Source: Chaenocephalus aceratus (Eukaryota; Chordata; Actinopteri; Perciformes; Channichthyidae). From it: a stretch of DNA of 64,000 bases. A program made the translations under genes and the position numbers. Where the stretch lies: positions 21,726,546-21,790,545 of the forward strand of contig CM043791.1 of assembly GCA_023974075.1 (NCBI GenBank), given 5' to 3'. The stretch's first letter is position 1. Every line of letters starts with the position of its first letter. Of this stretch, positions 13,513-27,687 are shown in pieces. The notes beneath the pieces were generated by a model, which had not been told where the DNA came from, searched no databases, and was given only the letters and a program-made list of their open reading frames with translations.

Positions 13513-13513
<1 letters not shown>

Positions 13514-13543
<30 letters not shown>

Positions 13544-13553
13544 AACACACACA
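13514..13553 (+). repeat. (TC)n then (AC)n tract
   Basis: A short TC run passes into an AC run with one AAAC interruption. Confidence 0.9.
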
Positions 13554-16264
13554 TTAGAGTCTTTGGTAGGAAGGTGGCATGTGTAGTTTTACATTAAAGG
13601 CTATAAAGCTTAGCGGCTGCTGCCACATTCAAGGCAACCAATGACTGCAAGTTTAGCATAACATATTAGCATAATAAACATTGTTGTTATAGCGTGTAAG
13701 CATAGCACGTCAGCAGGCTGGCGTAGTGCTGGCTGTGCTCTGGTGGTTTTTGTCAGGCTGTTGCTAAAGATGGCTGTGGTAGGGCTTGACAGGTGGGCTC
13801 CAGACACCTTGTGATGTTGTGCAGAACCACGCAGCGCTGATACAAACTCCTTATATGGACCTGTGGTGCTGCGCTCACAAGCAATAGACTTGCAGTTAGC
13901 CGGCCCACAAAGTCTTAGCAGTTAAATGAAACAGCACAGGAAGGGTGTCAGCGCTACATAGACAAACTACTTTATCAAAGAGCCAAAATCAACCATGTAT
14001 AGCTGAGGTTTAGATTAATAGAAATATATTCTAGCTGAGGGCAAAGCTACATGGCCTCAGTGCATTTCCACACCAACAGCTGAGCTAAACTGTGCTAGCA
14101 CTTCCACATTAATTAGTTAAATACCTACCCTCTCCTGTTTACCAGATAGCATCTCTGCTAACAATAGCTGCTGCAGTGCTAAAGCTTTTGGGGAGTCCTA
14201 GCTGATCAGCTAATAGGGGCAGTGTCAGCTGTAGCCACAAGAACAACCACTTATCTCCATGTAACCTCTCTGGCAGCAGCAACAATCCAGCAGAGATTTT
14301 ACCGGAGCCAAAGACCCCACATATTATACACACCCTCGCCGCCACTTGGCATTTAAATAGCATTTTAGCGTGGCAGCAAACAGTTTGCACCTAATTATGG
14401 GCAGTAGCTGCTGTGTCTGGAGTTAAGCAGGAGCCTTAGACACAAAGAGCAGGGCCGTTCAATCTTTCCTCTTAAGGCTAACCCACACCTCTGCCTTAAT
14501 GCTGAGATGGACTGAATGTGAATTGTGATAAAGGGGCTCTACAACATGTGAAATGTTATCAGTCAAACAAAGACAAGGGGAGAGAGCAAGGACAGTGTGA
14601 GCGTGTGATCAATAGTAGTAATCAATATTCTCCCTCTGTACCTTTCACTGTTTGAATTAGTATTTGTAATGCACTGCAATATAACCTCTTAGACAGGCTC
14701 AGAGAGTTTAGATGTGTGCTCTGATAAACAAAAAGCCTTCTACATGAAACACTCAATTAGCAGCTTTATATGAGCATTGCTTTGACAAATAAATAGGATT
14801 TTGAATATTTATCGCATAGAAATCCTGATTGTGCAGATATGCATGTTTAGAGATTATGTGTTGGGACAAAATGCCAAACAAGAGAGTCGGCCATCTGTTA
14901 ACAGCAGGCTCCATCAGGCCCCTACAGGTCCTGTCAACAGTCCACAGAAAGAGGCTTGTAAGCACAAGTGTGCGAGATGGGGTGTGCGTTTTGTGTAAAT
15001 GTGTGCATCGTGGCTCTGTGGGGAGGACAGAGCAAGAGGTCACTGTCTATTCAAGGAGCACACATACTGAGGGGGGGTCTTAATCACCTCCAACACCATT
15101 TCACATGCTCCACTTGCTGATGGAGAAAGCCTCTCGCACTTAACAGACTCCATAACCCACTCCGACATTAAATCATTCCATTTCACCTGGAGAACAGAGG
15201 GTGGAGGTAGGCACCGAAGAGGTGGGAGGAGGATGAGAGTTGTTGTTTTTTCTCCAGTGTGTGAACTGATCGGACACATGCTGGGTCACCATCAGCAGGG
15301 CCCAAATCAGCCCCCCCCTCCCTCCAATCCCACAATGCCTCGAGGCACAAGATTTATCACAAGGACCAGACAGTAGAGGAGAGGGAGAAAGGAGAAGTCT
15401 GAGACATAATGTGGAAGAAGGTGAAGATATGAAAATAGCAAATGATGGGAGCCTATAAAGAGTTATTCACCCTCAAATAGGGAGGGCATTATGGCGATCT
15501 ATAAATGGGCTGTTAAGCTCAATAGCCCAAGGTTAGCTTGTCGCGCTGCTGCAGTGAAAGCCCATGCTGCTGACGTTGTTAGTCCTACCATAAACACTCA
15601 GCCGGAACCATCTGGATCTATAAAAAAGAATATATATTTAAAATGATTCTTTTCAATTAGCTCCAGAGCAAGTAAGTAGAGGAAATCAACGGCAGACAAA
15701 GCTCTGAACGCAGATGGTCTTAACAACTGTATAGGGGTAGAGGGGAAACCAATGAACCAAAGACGTGAGGATTTGACAACTGTACAACAAAGGGGACTTA
15801 AGGGAGGTCTGCATTTTCTTCATCATTTCATTAAGATAGTGCTTAGGATAATTTAACAGTAGGCTTAATAACGCAGACTTTCCTCCCTCTGCTCTGTGCA
15901 CAAGTGTTAACTGCCTGCTGGAACAAAGGCAGCTCTGTTCACAAACACAACACTGCCAAACTGTTAAGTACATTCCTATAAAGAGAAGAACAAAGAGCGT
16001 TTGAGCGTGGCGGGAGCAGAAATGAATACAGCTACTGAGGGGATAGCACAGCTCGGCCCTTTGATGCCAGGAAATGTCTTTACCATCGCCGGTAGTGTTT
16101 ATGCTGCTTCATAGCGTACTGTTTACGATCGAGGCAACAATCAAATCAACTGGTAGAGAGAAATCTCACTAGAGATGATGTTCGAGGAAGGAATGGGGCT
16201 GAGAGGTGTGGGCTGTTGTGCAAGAGTCCGATTAAGGCACAAACACCTAAAAACAGAAGGAAAG

Positions 16265-16464
<200 letters not shown>

Positions 16465-19400
16465 CTCCAAACCGCTAGAGCTCCTATTGCTTCGGTCCAT
16501 TGGCTGTGGCAAACAGGCAAACACAATTTAGACTCGGCCATCAAAGCACATGCAACGCCAGTCACATCCATATCAGGCAGAAAACAAATCATCCTTGTTC
16601 CGTGTCCCAGGAAAGGCCAGTCTTAATTTGTCATTAATGCAAATCCTTCTGAGGATTTAAGAAATCTACAAAAAGTCCCGATTTGACAGAAGAAGCTTGA
16701 GTTGTGAGCCTCTCAAGTCTCCTGCGTCGGTTATGGAGCAGCTCCAGTGTCTACATCTTGATGACATGACTGATAAGACTCTTGGTGTATGAGAAGGTTT
16801 TTCTGGTTTACATCCACTGACTAGAGGAATGGCATATGAGAGCTCTTAAAAATAGTAAAATTCCACTTGATCGAAAACATGAGCATATGTGAGCCAGTTG
16901 TGTTGCATTCGATCAACAAGCGTTAAAAGATGGAGTAGATAAAGCTAGCAGTGAGTCAAGCTGTAGCACATGTACAGCGTGTCAGAGGGTCTGTCTGAGA
17001 TGGCAGTGCTGCTGCAGGGAAGCTGCTGGAGATGGCAGCCTGTGGTGGTGTTGTGTTGTTTTAATGGCTATGTGAGGCAGGGCGCTCCAAGGTACAAAGT
17101 GTCGACATTCCTCAGACCTCACAGCAATCTCTGAAATGTCCTCCTGTCGTGTCTGCTCCTCTCTCTGACCCATGCCCTTCTTCTCTCTTTCCCTCCTTCC
17201 CTTGGTCTCTCTACTGGTGCGAGTTAATTTGCACCATGTGTCCTTTAACAGAGAAAAAGGGGGAGAAAGTAGAGCCCTAGTGGAGGCGTGTGAACCCGAT
17301 ACCACTGTAAATCTCCACTTCCACAACGTTACCCTCTGCCCCTCCCCCCCCCTGCTCTCTCTCATTCTTTTTTTATTGGCATGTCACACATTGGACAAGC
17401 CGGAAATTACACCGAGCTGAGCTGCGAACCAGTGGTGAAGCACGCCAGATACCCACTTAAGCTGAGAGAGCGGGGAAAAGTGGAGGGTGGAAAGGAGAAC
17501 AAATAAAGGACAGGAGGAAATGTAAAGTGGGAGAGGAGGAGGAGGTGGGGTAAAATTAGCCGTCCATTTTCAGAGCAGAGGCCAATCCAATGCAAGCTTG
17601 ACCAATCCACGCAAATGTGTTTAGTGTCTGGTTACTGCACTCGATGGTTGGTCAGGCAGAGAGATTCCCCTCCAAATACAATAGTCCCCGATACTAACTA
17701 AGATACTTGCAGCTGAAAAAGACAAACAAAGAAATAATGAAGGGACTCATCTGCAATTCTATGGTGTTCTACAGTGGGAACCATCAAGCCCCAGTGATTG
17801 TTAGACACTGTGAACATTAGCCTACTTCAAAGGACCCTTCGCCCTCTAATTTAGTGTGCAACCCCCTACGGAGGAGTCGAATGTTTTAATTTCAAAGGAA
17901 GACCTGGTCAGGTAATTCAACAGCCCGTCATTATTTTCAGGGTCGAGTGTTCTGTAGGTTTCGAGAGTGTGAGATCTTCCTGCCTTTTTTTGACATTTTT
18001 CTCTTTGTTTGTTTTTCTCTTGTTCTCATCAAAGCTATTGCCAACGGAGATAGCAGTCTGTTTGCACTTCTGCTCTAAAGATACAATATCGTGCTCAAAA
18101 CCGAGTGTATCTGCTTCAGATGTTAGTGAAGAGACACTAGAGGAGACATTTTCACTTTCTTTCGCCGGAAAGAAAAAGAAAAGTGTCAGAGGAACCGCTG
18201 AATATTTCAACAGCTCGGCAACAAGGAGAGAAATTAGCACTTGGATATATAATATGAAAGGCGCAAATGTCACCCGTCACCAAAAAATGACTCGACAAAT
18301 GTGCATGCATCTGTCGGTGCGAGAGACGCAGCCAAACCGCTGAAAGTAAACTAATGATCAAACTCCAAGGGGAAATAGTAGGCAAAAGGCTTCTCTGCTG
18401 AATTATTTAGCAGAGGTGGGTCAAAGAGGTGGCTATTGATTGAGTTTTTAAATCGTCTTGTGAAAATGCTATGGCTGCTAGCCGGCCCCTTAAGGCTGAC
18501 CAACCCCCACTGTCCAGAGGCGGCACCCTCTCCATCTGGGAAGGTAATCACTACTCGTAAAAACACACACAAAAAAAACCATTTTGATTTCTGTTTGTCT
18601 CTCCTTCCTTTCCCTCCCGTCTTCTATCCTAGAGAAGAGACCGTCCTATTGGCTGCACAACTAGTTTTCATAGCAGCATTTAGCTAATGCACAGGGAGGG
18701 CAGAAGGGGTAAGAGAAGTAAGCGTTATCTGTCTAAAAAGATGAAAAGAGGGGGATACGTGAGAGAACAGAGGCAAGGTGCCGGGGGGGGGGGGGGGTGC
18801 TTTGGTTTCATTCTCAGGAGCACAGCTGAATAAAGCCCGCTCTCACCGAGTCCTGACTGTGTTGTTATCTCAACCTTGCCATTTGAATTTCTTTATTTAT
18901 TCATCGATGCGCTTCTGTGGACAATCAATCTTACCTGCCTGCCCAAAAGACAGACGGAGCCGTGTAGCTGTTTGAGAGATGCGTGCCTGTCTTCATCTGA
19001 TTTGAAAAATGCACCAAGCTTGCAAACTGACACCGGAGAGGGACTAGCACTTGTCAGTCTTGCAGATTGTGTCCGCTTAGGAACGTTCTTGCCTAGAAAC
19101 AGCAGCTGCTGCAGCCAGTGACCCCAACACTTCGACAAAATGACCTAATGCTGCCACAAAGAACGGCATTAATAGCCTCACCTCAATGAAATTTCAAGAG
19201 TGCAGACAGCCAAGGAGGGAGGGAATAGGAGGGGGGGCATACCACCTCATAGAGGAGCATTAATCAACACGGTCATAATGGGGAAAGTCACCTGATACTG
19301 CCAAAGCAGCAGTAAAAAATCCTTTGCTCACAGGGGCTAGTCACAGCCAACTGTGAGGGGGGAAGAGGGAGGGGCTATTTGTCAGATAAATGGAGGTAAT

Positions 19401-19834
19401 CTGAACATGATTTGATTTGTTCAGATTGAAAAAATGATTCCACTTCATGTGTTAACCTGCTCCAGCCGACCACAGTTAAGAAGTATAATGTCAGCTACAA
19501 TTTCTGGTCTGTTTTCCCTTTAAGTGACAATGAACAGCCATTCAAGGTTTTAGAAGCTGTTGTGCTGTGTCTCTATTGCTTTAAGGCTCAATGGGGAACA
19601 TTACAGGCAGAACACTTCAATCAAACAGCTTGCAGCAGGCTCGGCTGGCGGGCTGTGTCTATAGACGCCTAGATGCCCTTGTCAAAGCTGCTTCCACACA
19701 GAAAGCAGACACTTAAGACAGCCCCACACACACAATTGTGAAAGGCTGCACCTCCACATGTTCATGTCTGCAAAATGTACCAGCTCTCTGAAAGCAGCCA
19801 AGTGGACGGGGGAATTTAAAGGAAGAGCTGAGGA

Positions 19835-19837
19835 TCA

Positions 19838-19875
<38 letters not shown>
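19835..19875 (+). repeat. (CA)n microsatellite
   Basis: CA tract with one ATA interruption near its left end. Confidence 0.95.
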
Positions 19876-19879
<4 letters not shown>

Positions 19880-21935
19880 TGGCCCTAATGAGGGTAGTGC
19901 CCCTATCTCAAGAGATGGCAGCGGCTGCTGCTCTACTCGATAAATATTAACAAGAAGTGCGACTGATGGCGGTGCTCACTGATCCATAATTGCATTTCAA
20001 AATGTTTGATGGGGGGGGGGTTGTTGCGCAGGGAAAAAAGTGGAAGATAAAAAGAGGGAACTCAGCCTTCTAGGCATTGACAAGAGACAAGTGATGCCAG
20101 TCTAGTCAACCTTCTAGTATCATCTCAATGGCTCAGCACCTATCAGAGGCTTCTTGGAAACAGAAACGCAGCGGCTGTGCATTACAGACTGAGGTTTCTC
20201 CTTTCATTGACTCACTGCTGCATGCATCACAGAGCACGGTGACACCGCAGCTCTACATAAAGGAGGACATCTGAGGAAGGATCAGGCGGATGGCGGGGAA
20301 CTCCACTTATCAATGCCATATCGTACATTAAGTGATATTTCTTTGCATGGATCAGAATGTGCGCAGACAAGCTAGCCGTGAGGTAATTAGCGCGTGGATC
20401 GCTTTGTTAAGATCATTCTCAGCACTTGGAAATCCATTAGCAGCACTGCACTCAGGGTCCACCGGAAACATAATAACGGCTCATGCTAAGCATCTGTATG
20501 TATGCACATATATTTGCATCCTTCTCAAACATTTTTGACTATGTACTTTGAATAGGTGGCATTTTCCTAGGCTGTTTGATAAGCTAATCCACCAGAACCA
20601 GTTGTGTGGGATAAAATAAACATTAGTTGTGTGTACACATGGCAACTAGATAAAGTTTGTTTTATTAAACTAACACAAACATGCCTTGAAGACACATGTA
20701 ACATGGACAGTGACGATGACCTGGCCACACACTGAGAACAATGGATGTTCAAAAGCAAACAATGCATTTTTTAATGTGATCACAATACATTTAATCTTAT
20801 TTATAAAATAATTTAAAGTGTATAACATTTTTGTCTTCAATCATTGTATTAAAACACTGCTGAACAATTAGTTCACAAATATTGTACCCCCTTACAATGT
20901 TCCATAAAAGTTTAGGAAAAAACCTTTAAATTGTTTTTATTGATCATTCATTGTGAAGTATCATCTGCTAATTCGGTGTTTGGGCAATCACTTCAACACG
21001 TGGACGAAGCGTAAATGAGGCGTTACCTTTTAACAAACACCAGAAAGGTTCACCGGTCACAAATGTTGCCAAATAGTTTCAATATTTAGCATAGTGTACA
21101 TTGCTCGGTGAGAATCGTGTAATCACTAATGTTATTGAAAGCTATTAAGAAAATGTAAATAATTGAAATGGTAGCTCAAATAGATTTTTTAAAGCAGAGA
21201 TGGAACAGATTTTGGAAGAAAATGTTAAACTACTACAGCTTTATTTGTTTCCAGTGATTAAATGTGAATAAACGGTGATGTTTAAAAAAAATCTAAGTAA
21301 GCTGCAATAATATGCGTGCCCAGAATGATCCTTAGCTTCAGTTAAAACGACTCAAATGCGTATCTTTATTGATTAAGCATCCAGAGGTCACGTGACCCAA
21401 CATCAACAAATCCTGGTGAGGCGAGGCCCAAACACAAATCAATACGAGCTACTGTTTCTAAGCAATTCAGCATCTTTTCCTAGCACAGCTTTTGTTTTAA
21501 CACATTTCATCAATTAGATTGACACCTATCAATTTCTTTCAATTACATCCACATGTACAAAGTGCATGTGTGGGACATGTTATCTGACAGTGCTGTAAGC
21601 CCAAACAAACACTCCATCCCAGCATGTTTTAACCGTAGGTTTCAACCAGACAAATACAAACCTTACTTTCACACATCTCACAGTGCAAACAAAACACACT
21701 CAACCTTGACATAACATAACCTTTCTCTGTGATTTTAAACTGATGAAGGGCAAACAATGCAGCCCAATAGATACAGTACACACACACAGTTTACTGGTGG
21801 TTATATGACAAAGACAATCCCTTATCCTTCTCAGCTGATCAGGCCTGTAACATATGAGCTGGACTCCTGGCTCGATAATTGCATTGTACATGGCATATAA
21901 TTAAATGTCCATAAGCAGGGAGATCCAGGAGTAGG

Positions 21936-22150
<215 letters not shown>

Positions 22151-24733
22151 ACAAGAGATTTGGGTGTGATTGGTGTGCGTATGTTTGCGTACTGGGCCCC
22201 TCAATCCCATGTTCCCGGAGGCAAAACGCTGCAATCACTCCATTAGCGAAAGAGGGAGCAGGACAGGGATGCTGGGAGAAAGCAGAGGGAGTAGGAGAGA
22301 GAGATGTGGGGAAGGAAGGGAGGGAGGATGGAACACAGCTGACTTGGCCAATAACAGCAAATGAGGTTAGATACAAGCAGAGAGGGAGGCAGGGGGGGTC
22401 AATGAGCGTAGAGGACATGGACACAATGACTAGAACATGGGATGGGAGGAGCAAGGGAGGGAGGTGAGTGACAGCAGATAAAGAGGAGTGGGAACAGGGG
22501 GGGGGGGTTGAAGTGTAAAAACAGACAGATGAGAGAGTGAGAGAAATGGAGATAGAGGAGACAATCAAGCTAAGAAAGGCCGGATTAGTGAAGGGTCAGA
22601 TGTGGCCGCAGAGTGTCTCAGGTTCTCCTCTCACAACAACAGCACACTCACGTAGTGGAAATGTGAGGAACCAGATATACATTATAATGTAAGAGCATGT
22701 AAGCATACACATGTATAAACACATACACACAGACGGCTCACTGCATTACGCTCATCAAATATAGATTGTAAACACATTACAAGGTCATGGCACCGCGTGT
22801 AAACTGAAACTAGCCCTTGTGGGGAAACACACTGCAGGATCGTTGGCCTTTAATCGACCTAATTGATCACATGAGGGATTTAAAGGCAGTTTTTTTTTTT
22901 AAATACATCTGAGTACACAATTTTGCAGACTAGTTCTATGTGCATTTGTAGTTACTCATTTGAATTGACTTAAAATCAAAACATTTAAGTCAATCTATTC
23001 CGTCATATATTTCTGTTTACAATTGTTTTACTGCTTTAAATTTGTTCTGCAAATCATTTTATTATTGTTTTTTTTATTACATCTTCGCTTTTTTTCCATG
23101 ATCTAAACATGGACATGGAAGACAATTAATAATAGATTGGCTTCTTTTCATTGTGTTTCTACCATTTATGATTTTATTAGATATATAATGGATAAAATGG
23201 CCTCCGACTGATCAGCTCTGTATCTGGGCAGACATTTTAGGAGAAACACACAAGCCTGAAATCTATATGGCTGGATCAATATGTCACAGAGGTTACTGCG
23301 GGCACCACAGTTGACACTGTTGAGTAAACAAACTAGGGGAATTGATATGAAATTGTTAAAAATGACCCCAATAATGCTACAGAATGGATTTCCTTTAATC
23401 ATTGCATTAATGCTGAATGACTGGGCTGTGTGTGTGTCTGTTTACAGAAGCAACAATAAAGCACTCATATAAGCCACAAGAACAGTCTAATAATCAAAAA
23501 CCAGAGAAAGAAAGATATGGAGACTCAGAACGGCAGGCTTCAATTCTTGTTCCTCACAACGCAGGAGAGATTGATGGCTGCATTCAGGATTTCTACACAC
23601 CACTAATTGGATTCACAGGTCATTAGATAAAGTACACGAGTGAGACGGTTACAGCCTAAAGACTGAGGGAGGAGAGAGAGAGACAGGAAAAAGGGAGAAG
23701 GGTGCGAGACGGGCAATATTGATGAGGTTGTTTGGTTCAGGACCAATGAAATGTCCTCCCCCTGTGCTGCGCCTCCAGAGGCCTGTTTCCCCACACAGAG
23801 GGGGGTTGATCGATAATTTGTGCAGCAGGAAAAAAGCGGGGGTTGGAGACAGAGCTGAGAGGATGGGAAATAAAGAGAGTGAGTTGACGTCTAATGCGTG
23901 GTTCACTTACACGGATCTCAAGTTGCCTGTTGTCTCTCCTTTTCAATATATTGTGGCAAGAGAAGGAAATGAGATTACACTGACCATTATGTGCCACAAA
24001 GTGGAATGAGGGGGTGAACATGTTTTTCCTCCCACACTATGAAGTCTGTGCCCCTCTAGATGAAGGTTGGTCAGTTTATACCAACGTGTTCAAATACAAC
24101 CTAAATAAGCTATCACCCAAAAAGAGGATTTAGCACTGGTCTAGTAAATAGAGATTGAGGTTAATTGTAGCTGCCATAGTGACAATCTTTTTATGATGTG
24201 TGTCCCAGCAACAGAGTGAGCTCATTTAGAAACACTGTACTTGTTTAGAGAGTCAGCGGGGCTTGTTGTTTTAACATAGGGGGACAAGGGTACAGTCTGC
24301 TCAAACACATACAGGCATGCAGATGGCTGTTCATTACTTACAGATGGATTGGGGGGGGGGGCAATACAAAGTGAGAGACGCTGACAGAGAAAGAGAGAAA
24401 AAAGAGAGAGAGGGGTCAGCTTGTATTCTCTCTCCCTCCCTGGACAATTGCCTCTGTCTGCCCCAGACCTCTCCTGGCACTCTTAATCAAGGTGCAGGTG
24501 CGTGGGTCTTTTGTGTGAATCTGCGCATGTGCGGCAGGAACACAAGGAGGGGTTCCTGCCGTCTTCAGCACTCTGTAGCAGCAATCCGATTAAAGCCCTG
24601 CTGCTGTGGGGCCTGGCTGTCCTCCCCTCTGCAGGGCCTCACGCTCACCTTAAAACCCCTTTACACACAGCCACTGCCCTGCACACATGAAACTAAAGCC
24701 GTTAAAACACCTACCTAAAATGCACACACAGAC

Positions 24734-24755
24734 ATATATATATATATATATATAT
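24734..24755 (+). repeat. (TA)n tract, insertion target of hAT element 1
   Basis: Short AT dinucleotide run that abuts the left end of the transposon and resumes at 26184. The element appears to have inserted into a pre-existing TA microsatellite. Confidence 0.9.
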
Positions 24756-24950
24756 TAGGGCTGGGCGATTTTTTCGGTTTTCACGATTAATTTGCATTTT
24801 TACTTTCCTACGGTTTGTGAAATGGCTGAACCGAAAAATCGCGATTTTAAAACATTTCTAGACTCCGCAGATTTGTTTTGCTTTAAGGGACTCCGTAGTA
24901 GCTTACTCTCTCACTTTCCAGAACGCGCACACAACTCAGCCACATTGCCT

Positions 24951-25571
24951 GTGACTACCCGATCTGCAGCTGCAGCTCTGCCCGATCTGCTGTTGTTATG
25001 CTGTGTTCGTTTCGTTGTTGAGCATAACAGAGGACTCAGACATTGTACATTACATATATAACTAAACACACCTTTTCTCCTCCTTATCTCTTTCATGACT
25101 TTTCATTTAATATGGTTTTGAACACTGTAATCAATACTCAAGACAGGAAAAACTTCACGGCTGGTTTCATTTCTGGTAGTTCCGGATGTTGTCTCATGCT
25201 ACCCACGTCTGTAAACAAACGTATTCAAATAAACTGTACCTTCATTTAATATTCAGCAATAATAATATCTCGACGTCTATACAGTAGTTGTAGTGTTGAA
25301 ATCAGTAGGTTTCGGTGTGCAACACTCCGTGTCATATCGCTACTAAATTCACCTCTATAGTAAATGGTATATTAGCCACATGCTAAATGCTAACCGGAGA
25401 TGAAGGATTTTCAGAATAAAAGCTTAACAACTGCGCACGAGAACTTCTGGTTTTTCAGTATAAAACAGCATTTAAACTGACGGTATGTTTAAGGTACTTT
25501 ATGCCATCAAAAACATTGATTTTAATTTATAACACTGTGCGCATGTGCAGAGCTGCAGATCGGGTAGTCAC
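24951..25571. repeat. Internal inverted repeat within hAT derivative 1
   Basis: The arm at 24951-24981 (beginning GTGACTACCCGATCTGCAG) is the inverse of 25547-25571. One CTGCAG unit present in the left arm is missing on the right. The arms lie about 570 bp apart, on either side of the region just upstream of the BED fragment. Confidence 0.75.
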
Positions 25572-25622
25572 ATAGCCTACTACAATCACATTCACCGCTT
25601 CACCGACAGACGTACCATAAAA

Positions 25623-25760
25623 ATGTCCACGAACACAGATGAAGAACTCATTCCTAAAAAAGGTGCTACTTCAGTTGTATGGAAGTGGTTCGGGTACAAG
25701 CGGTCATACATAGAACAAACAACTGTTCTGTGTAAGGTCTATAGAAAGACAACTTCCTAG
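25623..25760 (+). pseudogene. Truncated BED zinc-finger fragment of a hAT transposase
   Basis: The frame from ATG 25623 starts MSTNTDEELIPKKGATSVVW and continues KWFGYKRSYIEQTTVLCKVYRKTTS before a stop. This matches the N-terminus of ZBED1-like hAT transposases (pattern SVVWKWFG...Q..V.CK.C). The second zinc-binding cysteine is Tyr (CKVY for CKVC), and the downstream His pair and catalytic RNase H-like core are absent. It cannot be a working transposase or an intact BED finger. Confidence 0.75.
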
Positions 25761-26187
25761 AAAGTTAAAGGGATGTTATTTTGTTTGAGGGTATTTTTTT
25801 ATTATTCATTTCATTATCATTATTTATTATTTGTTGTATTTCATTTTACAAGTTTTTTCAGGGATGGCCTACAAGAGATTTTTTTTTCAGTTTGATTTAA
25901 AAAAAATCTTTGCACATTAATGACAGCCAAGTGCCGTGGTGCTGTTTTTATTTTATTTTTTTTATTCTTGAACAACTGATTTGTTCACATAGGCCTAGAC
26001 TACTTGGTAATCTCATTTATTTGTATTGTGTTATTAAAGAAAATATGTATTGAAATTTTGCCTTGGTCTGGTTTGTTTAGAAAAAAAACAGAAAAAAATC
26101 GAGGTTTAAATCGAAAATTGTCCATTATTTAGAAGAAAAAAAAAAATCGAGATTTTATTTTTAGGCCAAATCGCCCAGCCCTAATAT

Positions 26188-26218
<31 letters not shown>

Positions 26219-27504
26219 CATAGACTACTCCCAAAGTGGTGTGTGTGTGTGTGGCCTCGGAGCTGACCTCCCATCATCACCCTGGCTGTTGGAAACCATT
26301 ACTTTGGCCCCCTGGGGCCCGGCCGCCCCCTCAAAGGGCCCTCTGCACTCTGCTTCGACAACCAATCTGTTAAAAGACAGAAAATGCTCGCCCCAGCAGG
26401 GTTGTGGCTTCATTTGGCAACGTATCCAGTCTTTATTCCAAAAGTCTTTGCACATTAAATGGCAACCTGCAGCAAAATGTGTTCCGCATGCATGGCAGCT
26501 GGAAACCTTACAAAGCACCAATTAAAAACAAACAATGTAATGCCTCACCGGTAGGTTAACATTCGGTGAACCCTAGATGGAAAATGCACTCCGCCAAAAG
26601 AAACACTTGTATGGTTCCACTGACCTCTGTGGAAATCCAATATGGAGCCAACTATTTTTATTCGACATGTAAAATCACCCAGTTTGATAATATAGCATTT
26701 CAAGATTATATATTGATCTAAGATAGTCTGAATGGCTTGCAGGTAGCTGTGAGATATTCATGTTTTCTATAGCAGGCAGGATGTCACCGCATTTCAGTTA
26801 CATCCTTTTTCATCAGCATGAACAAAGGCAAATCTGTCGGCTGACCTCAAATGCAACTTCCCCTTTAGCAAACATTGAAAACGCAGTGTGGGAAAATCAA
26901 TTTGTCTGTCTGCGTGTGTGTGTGTATGATACACGTTAGGTGTCCTATTGCAGAGGAAACAAAGAGCCACTTCACTAAAATGACTGAGCCTGATGAATAA
27001 GCCATCCTCTGTAGCAAATTAAAAACTAATTTCTTTCTTTATTCAGCAAGAGGCAATTTGGGCACATTAGGTTGTAAAAAAAGAAATCAATTGAAATCTG
27101 GTGACGGTGTCTTTCGTTAAATCAATTAAGTGCATCGACAAACATCTTTATTTCCATTACAGGCATTATTACACTGCCAGTGGATCGCAAAGGTGCTTAA
27201 TATTCAAGCCTGATTCTCAGAGGGATATTTTTTCACACAACCCTTTAAAAAAAAAAAAAAAAACCTCCGGACACAAACTGATTATAAATTACATTTCACT
27301 ACGATTTGTATTCTAATCAGTCTACAACAGTGAAACTAAAATTGCACCAGAATCTCCTTATTACAGTGCACGCCACATTGGAGCCCTGATATCTTCTGGC
27401 ATTTTTGCTCACTAGGAACAGCAGTGGTTTGTTTTCCAGCTTGTGACACGGATAGGTGAGCAGATTAGTGGTGAAACTGAGGCCAGTTCAAGGACACAAG
27501 GTCA

Positions 27505-27687
<183 letters not shown>

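Larger units (their letters stand above)
24756..26183 (+). mobile_element. hAT-type transposon derivative 1 (1428 bp, internally deleted)
   Basis: Ends are TAGGGCTGGGCGATTT at 24756 and its perfect 16-bp inverse at the right end. The flanking 8-mers are both ATATATAT (24748-24755 and 26184-26191), the TSD length of hAT elements, though the target is itself a TA repeat, so the TSD is weak evidence on its own. Inside are the start of a BED zinc-finger transposase frame (25623-25760) and then AT-rich sequence with no further transposase. The element is therefore non-autonomous. It lies antisense to rere. Confidence 0.85.

Noticed and set aside
27247..27264. A-run considered as the tail of a retrotransposed sequence
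   Set aside because: No target duplication and no recognisable SINE or LINE body on either side.
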